NCBI GenBank assembly: GCA_028564705.1
Contig: JAPXFQ010000338.1
Coordinates: 2,976,001-3,040,000 of the forward strand
Source of the DNA: Apricaphanius iberus
Taxonomy: Eukaryota; Chordata; Actinopteri; Cyprinodontiformes; Aphaniidae
Reading direction: 5' to 3'
DNA: 64,000 nt
In this document: positions 31,685 through 41,900 of the stretch, piece after piece
Position numbering within the stretch: the stretch's first letter is position 1
Layout: every line of letters begins with the position of its first letter
Translations under genes and position numbers: made by a program
Notes under the pieces: generated by a model
Told to the model about the DNA's origin: nothing
Seen by the model: only the letters and a program-made list of their open reading frames with translations
The model's database searches: none

Positions 31685-34600
31685 AGGAGCAGAAAAAGAA
31701 ACTGTTGTGATTTGTCTTTAAACACCACCTACAAAGTAAGTTGTTTGTTTGGTTGAAGGCAGTTACCCAATCAGAGGCGAGACGTTAGCATATCATGTAT
31801 GAGTTAGAGTTAATTCTGATGTTTTCTCACACCCAATCCTTCAACAAACTATAACCTCTTGAAACATGAGCGCCAGAGCCTTTATACCAGTTAAAATGGC
31901 TCACAAGGCCTTTATTAATGCTGGAGACCACACAAGATTTATTGCAAAAATGAATGAATGAGTCCTTTAAGGATAAAGCTTTTATTACACCACAACAACC
32001 CAGCCAGAAATTAAAACTAAAAAGACCACATACAAATTCAATTCAAATTCATTTCACATCCTGTTTTAGTAATTCATCAAGATGCACACAACCTCAACCC
32101 TTTTTCCAAGATTACGTCATCATTTTAAAGAAAAACATGGATGTCTTTATTGGCTGGACATGGGTTTCCAAGGTTGATTATCCCCCTTTATAACATATTG
32201 CAATAAATCAAAAAGGGATGCAAGAAGAACAATGTTTTAAACAAATTTTGAGAAAAACCTGCAAAATCATTTTTTTAAATATAGGATTTAAAAGTATGCA
32301 AGTTTCAAATTTTTTTTTTTTAATCCTAAGTAGTAAGTCTCCATTTTTTCTAGCAAGGTTTTAATCTTTTTATCTCCATGAATTATTCATTAATAATTTA
32401 TATTATGGTCAACCTAAAAAAAACAAACTATTTTAATCACCATCACCCTGTGTATAACATTCTAATAAACGTTTTCTGAAATAGACCCATCACCATTACT
32501 TAAAATAAAGACTTCTGCAATATATTTCCTGATGTATAGTAATAAAGCGATGAAAATATATTTCTATTACTGTACGTTATTGAACTGTAACCATAGTGAT
32601 TGAATGCACCCAAAACATTCAGATAAAAATATAAATCTTAATATTTGAAGCAGATTTACAAAAAAGAGAAATAAAATGTATTACTGAAAGGGTTTAGAAA
32701 CCTTAGTACCATAGACTGTAAAACATACTGACATGTAACTGGTTAACTTGATACCAACACCCCAAAAACCTAATAAAACAACCAATACCTCAATGACTAA
32801 CAACTACCATAAAATGCAATATATAATGAAAGAAAACTACAAATGTTGTCCAGTATAACAGGCAGATTAGATCATTTGTCTATTTTAAGCAAATGTTTTC
32901 CTTTTTCTTTCTAGTGATCAAATTTTTTTATCATTAGAAAGGTCGAACCAATCAATACATTTTTATTATACTCCTTTTCGATCAGCATTGATTGTTTGAA
33001 ACTCCATACATATTAAAAACTATTATAGAAACATAGTATTTGTATTTTGGGTTTACAATAAAAAAAGAACTAATTGCCCCTGTACTGATGTGACCCTGTT
33101 GTGAACATACAAAAAAAAAAACAAAGATTCAGCACGTAAAACAAACTACTAAAATATTTCAACTAAGTATTACTTTAAAAAGTATAATGCTTATCTGCAT
33201 TTGTAAATGTTCTTTTACTGTTTTTTTAAAAGATCAACAGCTGCTAATTTTCTGTCATATAAACTAAAATAATGTATAACTTGAATATAATAAAAATAAA
33301 TAGCAAATTAATTTCTACTATTTACTTTAGTAAAGTTTCTTTTTATTTTCTAGACTGATCAACTTTTAATTTAACTGCACCAGTTCTGTCTAGTCAGAAA
33401 ATGACAAAAAGTAAACTATATAGTTGATTATTATTATTAGCAAACAGTTTCACTTGGTTTAATCTAACTTTGCTAGAAACATCTTTGTCCAACTTGATTA
33501 AAATTTTTCTTTGGGATTGGGGTCTATCACAGACTTAACATGCAATAAAATGTACATTGAAAAGTTATATTTATTTGCTAACCTATAGAATGGTTTGTCT
33601 GATGGCCTAAACTAGCCAGGCAAACAGGAAGGTTGGAGGCTATACAAATCAAAACAGAACTTTTAGATCTGTTTTAGAGATCTGCGTTAACAACAACCTA
33701 AATATGCTGTCTGCAGAGTACGTTTGACGGCAAAAAAATTGTTAATAAGATGATACATATAAAGTTTCTCTTTGATGATCATGCAGGTGGAAGTGCTGCT
33801 TAGTTTCGATTCTTCTAACCAGTATCCACCAGGATTTTCACTATTAAGGAAAAAACAGATATTTAGGTCAGTTTGGTGGTACTTGAAATAGACTCTCAAA
33901 TCACTATTTAATTGTGGTAATCATGTACATAATGCGACAAATGGCATATGAGACAGGATATACACATAGGAACTAAAACCATTGCACCACTATCAGATTA
34001 TACAGAAAACAATACCTATGATAATTTTTCTGCTTTCTTTTTGGGTATTTTGTGGTTTGCTGAGGTTAGGATTTGGTACTTCAGCGAGTTACACCTCCTG
34101 GCACTGCCAGAATCCAAAAACATTAACTTATTAATTATACTTAGTCTGAGCAATTGCTAAAATATACAAATTAAACAAAACCATATTTAGCATATTTGAG
34201 TAGATGGAAATAGAACCCCCTTCCCAATTTTATTCTTATACTCAAAGCCATTATTATTTTTATACTCAGCTATTTTCTTGTGTTAAAAAACTACTGTTAG
34301 TATACTTTGCCATTTGAGCATGTGGTATAGGTTCTGCCAGCAGTACATTTGGCACTCGGTACTCTCAGGCTATGCTAAATGCATAGTAAGGCTAGGCTTG
34401 GCCAGGCATGGACTAATCCTATAGCTGTGCTTATCCAGTTGTTAGACTGTGGTGAGAGTCTATATTAGCCATGCATTTATTGGTTGGTCAGAACTACACT
34501 ATGTTCTGGATACTCTGGAGAATAAACAAATAAGTGTTGTTTATTTCAGTAAAGTTAAATATTAAGACGTATTAAAAATGCATTTGTTTAAACTGGATTT

Positions 34601-35190
34601 AAATGGATAAATACAGTTCATAAGATTAATAAGTAAATAAATAGGATTTAAAAGTAGTTAAAAACAGTAGTTTAAAAATCCCATAAAAGCATTATAAAAC
34701 TGAACTGCAGGAGCTCATTATATTATTTGTTTATATAGGTAAATATTTTTCTGATTTCAGTCAATTGATGAGTGACGCATATGGATATAAAATTGTATAA
34801 ATATAGAAAATGTTATATTAAAAACGGTTTCAGTATTTAAAAGAGATTTGTGTCATACAGAACAAATTTGTTACTTTTGTTGTAAAAATCAGAAGAAGTC
34901 AGTATGTAGTGAGATAGAGCAGACTGTACGCTGAGTAGCTCCAGTTGAACATCTGTTTTTCTTGTTTCTGCAGAGTTTCAGTAAAATAAATGTGTTGGAC
35001 GGGGGATGTGGTGGCCCTTCATTTCCAACAGTGTAACACATGCTGCACAAAAACAGTCATCAAACATTGAATCTTTGGTCACATTTTAAGTGATCATTAT
35101 TAAAAATAACTTTCTTATCTGAGTGGTGTGTTTTTCTTTTTTTGACAATAAATGGAGCAATTAAAACAAACAAATTGTTTCATGTGTTGC
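31685..35190. other. Long AT-rich stretch, no gene seen
   Basis: About 3.5 kb of very AT-rich DNA downstream of the SecA-like gene. No exon, RNA gene or transposon end was recognised. A 3' UTR exon of that gene could lie here but cannot be placed. Confidence 0.5.
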
Positions 35191-35194
35191 ACAA

Positions 35195-35505
35195 TAGTGC
35201 GGTTAATGGAACTGCTGCCTTGTAGAGAGAAGGTCGTGGGTTCGAATCGTGATCTGGGGATTTTCCGCATGGAGTTTGGATGTTCTCCCTGCGCATGTAG
35301 TCCAAAAACATGAATGATCTCTTAATTGGTCTGACTAAAATTGCTCTTAGGTATGAATGCGTGTTTGCATGACTGTTTGTCCTTTGTGTCTCTTTGTTGC
35401 CCTGTTTTGGACTGACGACCTGTCCAAGGTGTAACGCCCAATGATTGCTGAATATAGGCACCAGCCCCGCACCCAACCCTGCAGAGGCTGGATGGGTAAA
35501 TTTGT
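35195..35505 (+). repeat. tRNA-derived teleost SINE
   Basis: Starts near GTGCGGTTAATGGAACTGCT with a B-box-like GTGGGTTCGAATCGT. It continues GCATGGAGTTTGGATGTTCT, TCCCTGCGCATG, AGTCCAAAAACATGA and TTAATTGGTCT. It ends ATAGGCACCAGCCCCGC and GCAGAGGCTGGATGGGTA. These blocks are typical of a very common fish SINE. It lies 0.4 kb downstream of the SecA-like stop codon. Confidence 0.75.
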
Positions 35506-35920
35506 TATATTGAGTTCTAGGGTATTTTCTTTTTTTTAAAATTTTTTTTTGGTCTACTGATCAAGAGAACATGGTGACTGTTCAAGTATTTTAATTTTGT
35601 TAGAACTTTAAAACCTGACACAGACTCTAACAATGAAAACAACTTGGTGTTCACAGTATCCTAAATGTTTTACAAAAACATACATAGGTTTTCTCTTCCA
35701 CACATAGTTTAAAAACATATATTATATTAATTATACATTTTTTTGGCATGATTGTGTAAGTGAATGGTTAGCTGTGTTGGTCCTGTGATGAACTTGGGAT
35801 GTGCCAATGGTATAACTGACCATTTACCACTAGCCCCTATCTGAACCTAAATATATATACAAAACATAAAGTCTGTCCTATTGGGAGTACATTTAAAAAA
35901 ATCTATGAATTATATTTCAT
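35506..35920. other. Downstream flank of the SecA-like gene, no gene seen
   Basis: AT-rich sequence. If the donor at 35925 is used, this is intron; otherwise it is 3' UTR. Confidence 0.4.
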
Positions 35921-35923
35921 CTT

Positions 35924-35928
35924 ACCTT
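35924..35928 (-). other. Splice donor just after the SecA-like stop codon
   Basis: On the minus strand the stop TGA (35932-35930) is followed by AAAG|GTAAGAT, a near-consensus 5' splice site with the boundary between 35926 and 35925. The exon would end four bases after the stop, too close to trigger nonsense-mediated decay. This implies a 3' UTR intron. Confidence 0.5.
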
Positions 35929-35929
35929 T

Positions 35930-38900
35930 TCACAAAAGGATGCTGAACACTTGCTTCATGTGTGGATCATTTTGATCCTTGTAGCCCTGGTTGTTGATCC
36001 ATTGTGTGACTGTTGTAAGATGTTCATTTGTCATAACACCTTTCCCTTGAAGCAGGGTGTGCCATTTCTGTACCATCTGTGCACTAAACTGCTGGAAACT
36101 TTTTTCAAACATGGCAATCCGTGTTTTACTTTTCTTCTTGTTTTGAACGTTATTGGTGTTACTCAGCTGGCATTTGACCATTGCACTGAACGTAATCAGT
36201 TTAAAGGTTCCAACAACATCATCTTTGGATATCATTTTAGCTAAGCATGATTTCAAAGCTTTTGGCTCTGGAGAGGAAATATCACCAATTACGTCTTTAA
36301 GGTTGCGATCAGTTGGTAGTTTCAGGCCTTCATCTTTCTCCATACCAGATGTTTTGCTGGTGTCTGGTAAATATTTTCTCACTTGCAGCAATGCCATGGT
36401 CAATTTGCTCTTCTGGTTCAGTTTATTAGCTTCCACTATGGTACTGTTTGTAGGCTGTTGATCTGCATTGACAGTTTTTTCCACTGCTGGAATAGCTTTC
36501 TTCTTAAAATATCCTTTGTGTTGTTCAAACTTTTCAGTTATTTTCTGCAGCAGGGGTTTGTTTTCTTTTATAATTCTTTCTGGTCTGCCTGCCTCTGCCA
36601 TGTACCAGTCTCCTCCTCTGATTGTTTCAGTTAACTCTTTGCGCTTTAAAAAAGGTTCCCATTGGCCTGATTGTTTAAGGAGAGTCTTTGCCTCCACAGT
36701 TCTCAGGCGATTTGCCTCTGAAGCAATCTCTGATTCACTGGCTTTGGGTTTCATGCCTCGGGCCAAAGCATGAAAAAGAGAACTCTTTTGTTTGCTGTCT
36801 ATGCTCACTGTCTGATTGTTGATGAACACATCATAATGACCATTAGGATTTTTGGTGCTCTTTGGTCTGTAGATCAAAGTCACTGTTTCACTGGCAGATT
36901 TAGTGCTTGGACTCACCTCCTGCATTTTGGTGAGTTTGCCATGTTTGCTTTCTGTTAGAATGACAACTCTAGTCCCAGTGGCCTCAGACAGGACTTTTAT
37001 ATCAAGAAGAGTACCAGCAGTCTTGCTGTCCTTGATCTTCTCAGCATGTGATCTTGAGAGTCGACCAGCATTAGCTGCAACTTTGGCATTTGGATTTACT
37101 GGCATGTTTGCAATGTAGTTGTTGAGCTGTCCAGCTTTAAGTTTTTCCTCTGTCCTGTCACTCTTTAAGCCAGATCTTACATGTTGTCTAATGGCATTAT
37201 GTGCTTCATTTTGTGCACGAGAAACAAGGTGACTGAAAAATTTCTGATAAAACACCTCCACCAACGCATCAGCCAATAACTTGCTGACGGTGTCAGCCAA
37301 GTCTTGCTTAAATGTTTTCAGCATGTCAGATTCTGCAAAAGTTAGCTCATTATGCTTCACTTTAGATGTTTTTCCTTCGACAAAAGTGTTCAGTTCTTTC
37401 TCAAAGTTTGAGAAGAACTTGCTAGAGAGAGTGAGTACTTCACCAATGGCATCTCCTGCCAAAATAATATAGTGGGTAGTTTGAATAGCTGTCAAAATTG
37501 CACGTGTTTTTCCTTTTGTCCCTTCTTTAGCACTGTCAAGCACTTTGACGATAGATGAATTAAGTTTTTTCTGCCAACTAAGGTCTGCATAGAATGGCTG
37601 TAATGCGGAATCTCCCAACTTTTTATAAATGGAGAGGAGGTCTTTCTTTCTGCTGTCATTTTCCAGGACATCACGTAGTTGGTCAGTATATATCAGATGT
37701 AAGAGGACGACATTATCCACTAATGTAGCCAAGGGCTCTTTTTCCAGGTTGCTTTTTACATCATTAACAACTCCCTTTGTCACCTCTTTTTTAATGTCTT
37801 CTAATATTTTTTTAAGTAATTCCTCTTCTGCTTTCTCAAGTCCATAGAACAATGTTTGCTCCACAATTGTTTTGGCTACAAGTTTTACAGAATTCTTCAT
37901 GTTTGTCTTTGTGACAGTGCTTAAACTGTTTTTAGCCTGTTTGGAGAGAAACTTTGGCAGCGACTTTAGTTTTTTACCTAGAGCTTTCAATCCTGCTTTG
38001 GCAGCTTTGAATCCCTTTGAAATTAGTTTCCCAACCCCAAATGATATGATAGAAACACCAATGGAAACAGCTTTTCCTATTGCCCATTCTTTCCAGCTGA
38101 ACTCTCCTGTCACCATGGCTGTAATACCTTCAACACAGTCTGATATTCCTTCAGTTATGAGTCCCATTCCGATTTGAGCCAAAGCACCAACTGTAAATAC
38201 AGTGAGCAATGCTCCAGCAATAATTTGCAAAACTCCAAGCAAGAAAACCAGAAGACCTTCCCATGGGAAGCGAGGCTTTTCCTCAACAGAGAATACGTAT
38301 TTTAGACCGCGACTGTAAAGATTATCTGCTTCAGTTTGGAGTTCTTCATCTGCATCTGATACCAAAGAGTAAACAGGGGCTTTTTTGGCTATTGCATCCC
38401 TCCCCTTTTCTTTAATTTCATCCAGCTTTGTTATGGCCTCTGTGATGTTTTTATCAAAGAACCTGTACATGCTGCACTTAGTTGTTAACTGTTTTTCAAG
38501 GCTGGATGGTTCACCTTTGCCTGAGTCCACACTGACCATTTTTATGAACTGCAAACAGACCATGCATTCTTCACACAAATACTTTAGGGACTCCTGGGCC
38601 TTTTGAAGATCTTCCTTGGCTTTAGTCAGATAATCTCCTTTAGACAGTTTTATAGTACAGTATGCATGACTGTAAAATGCAATGGCGGCCCAACTTTCAT
38701 CTTGATTGATGGCTTTTTCAAACAGCCTGGCACCTTGTTCCCATTTTTTATCATCCAGACAAATATTTCCAAAATTGATGTAGTGATAAATGCTTGAACA
38801 TGGTGAAGTTTGAGATGAAGACTGTTGTCTTGCCGCAGCTAAATCCTTTTTAAGACTTTGCTGAAGTTCACTTTTTTTCTGCTGCTCAATGTCTTCTGAT

Positions 38901-41900
38901 TTAATTTGCAGCCATATTCCCCAGAATTCATTCATGATGGCAACAATAACTTTCCTGTCATCTCCATCTGTTTTTTTGTAAATATCATGAAGAGTCTCAC
39001 AGTACTCTGAAAACAGCTCCTCACGCAAACTCATCTCAGCAACATCATTCATCATCGAACTTATTTTTTCTGCAGCAAGTCGGTCCCTTATGCTCTTGGC
39101 TTCCTCTAGAGATGTCGCTGACCTGAAATCATGCTGCAGGTGTGCATTGCACATGATGATCTGAGCAGATCCAGGTTTACCTTTGCGTGCTGTGCGACCA
39201 AAAGCTTGGAGTTCTACTCTTTTGTTTTCAGAGAGGAATGATAGAATAACAAAGAGTCCTCCATTTTTGTTCACCTGTTTGGACACTTTAATGTTAGTGC
39301 CACGGCCAGCAAGGTTTGTAGCAACAATAACATCTCCGGGAACCAGTTCTTTTTCTATTTTACTCAAACTTTCATTGTCACTCCGACTGTAGAGAATGAT
39401 TTCACCTGGGATGCTGCTTTTCAGTTCTTCATAGATTTCTTTGGCGTTGTTGATCGTTTCGCAGATCACCAGGGCGGCTCTTCCTTCTCTGTATGAATTT
39501 GAGGAAATTTGAGACAGTACAACTCTTTTTATTTCCGATTTCCACTCTTTAGAAGTGGTTGTCAGAGTTCCTTTGACCTCATATAGTTTCTTCCTGTTGA
39601 ATGTTGGCATTCTGCATGCAGACAGACTTGGATATAGATCCTGCAGAAACAGAATGTCCTGGTCACTGCCAAGTGTTCCTGTTGTTCCATATATTCTTTC
39701 CTGGTACTTTTGAAAAAAGGAGATGTTTGAAACGTAGTTTGTCACAGCAGAAATTGTGCTGAGTTTGACTTGATGTTTAATCTCCACAAACTGCTGCAGA
39801 CCATCACCCCATTTCTTATTCAGTTCAATAATACCAGTGGATCTGAAGTCTACTGGACAGATATTGTCATTTTCTACCACGTAGTCCTGTCCTTCCTTAA
39901 GCTGCTTTGCCAGAAAGGCATTTTGAACCCACAAAGAAATTTTGGTCACAATGAGATTCCTCAAGAATCCAGGAATACTGACTTTGTCTGTGCTGTTTGT
40001 GCATGGAGTGTACTGAATCTTTTCAGAGATTAATTCTGAAATAGGCTTGATGAGAACTTCTTCAGAGTTATAGAGAGGACAACACAAACCTTCATCCAAG
40101 ACAAGAAACTTTAAGTCTGGAATTTGATTTGTGTTGTATGGAGTGAGTTTTCTTGGACAAAGCAGTCCTTCATCATTTAACGTGTAAACTGTGAAACCAT
40201 AGGGGACATAGTCCTCAATTTCCTCAAAAAAATTTATCACAGCATCCTGACTCACAATTTTCAGCTTTTTGAGGATATCATTCTTGTCACCTTTATGGAT
40301 GTCTTCTGTAAAGCCCTGTGGCACAGTGTTGGTTTCTTCTGCAATACGTAAAATGTCAAGTGGATCATCAATGTCATTGTCTTCTGTGTTTATTGAATCA
40401 AAGATCGCCTTAAAGAATGAAGCTGGTGGACCCTGGACAAAGGTCTGGTGTCCTGAAGACAGGAAGCCATACTGTTGGACGTGCCCCCAGATCATCGCCA
40501 AAATACTGTTTATGTGTTCCATGGAGACCACGGGGCTGGACAGGTAGGTCAACTGCACTCCTTGATCCAGCAGCAGGGAATCCACTTCATCAATGATGAT
40601 GCATTGATAGCTACGATTAGGCCTAACATCTTTCATCTCAAATATCTGTCGAAGGTGATCAGCAGCAAAGGTTTCAATAGTTCCATAGATGACGTCCTTC
40701 TGGTAGCACTCCTTTCGACTGTTATCATCAGTTTTATTTGTGTTTGTGTCAACTGTAATGCCGAAGTACTTGTAGAAATTTTCCCATTCTGCTGCATCTC
40801 GTTGACATAAAACTGAAGAGCTGGACACCACATCGACCTTTTCACCCCTAAACACACGGAGTGCTGCAAACATTGCTATCACACAAGACTTTCCTTCCCC
40901 AGTTCCCATTTCAAGGAGCTTGCCAGCATTTGACAAGGCCAAGAGGCACCAGCTTATCATCTGATTGATTCTAGGCCACCATTTTCCTTGAGCGATTTTC
41001 AGGTTAACTGCATTGCACAAGACTGCCAAGACCTCTTGAAGATCGTCTGTCTCTGTGCTGTGAGATCGAGCTTTAGCCTTTTTTATGTCATTGTGTTTCT
41101 CAATTTCATGATTTTCTATCAATTTGGTCACATGAGAAACTATCTTGAATGATTTGTTCAGTGTTTCTTCATCAATGTCTTTCATCTGTCTTATTTCATC
41201 AAAAAGGGTCTTAATGCTTTTGATTTTTTCATTACCAAGGCTTTTTTCTAAATGCTGGAGAAGACTATCTGTTTTATATTCCTCTAATAGACTAAGGAGA
41301 GATTGGTTTTTCTCATCCATCCACTTGGAAGACACCTGATATGTTTCCATCAAATGTAAAATCTTCATGATTGAAATGCAGCTTTCATTATGATGGTGAT
41401 CAGTTAATGCTCCAAGAAGATTTAGGAGTTCCAGTGTTGACCAAAGGGCTTTGTCTCTAAGATTTAAAACCATTTGGAAGACTTCTGTGGTTTGTTCATT
41501 CGAAGCTCTAATTTGCTCCGAAGATGCCAAAATACTATCCAAGCACCATTTTTCAGCAGTAGAAGTCATACTTTTTCCAGCTTCATTTTCATTGGTAATC
41601 ACTTTCAAGAGATTTTCAAAAAAAGTAAGACTGAACATCTCTTTAGGAAGAAGTTCCTTTCCGCTGATCTTCTTTAGAATTTTGGTGACTTTTGCTTCAG
41701 TGCTTGCACCTTCTTTTAAATTTGGCTGTAGAACTTGAAATACAGCCTTGAAGAACCTCTCTCTCTGTTCAATATCTTCTGTGTGGAATTTTCTCACAAG
41801 GTTTTTCAGGACTTCTGCGGCACAAGCAAGGGAATCACTATCCTTAATCCTTGGCAGACCAAGAGTTTCTGATACATAAAGACATTTTTCTTCAATGATA

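Noticed and set aside
35180..35476. 98-codon minus-strand frame
   Set aside because: It lies across a tRNA-derived SINE and is a chance frame.
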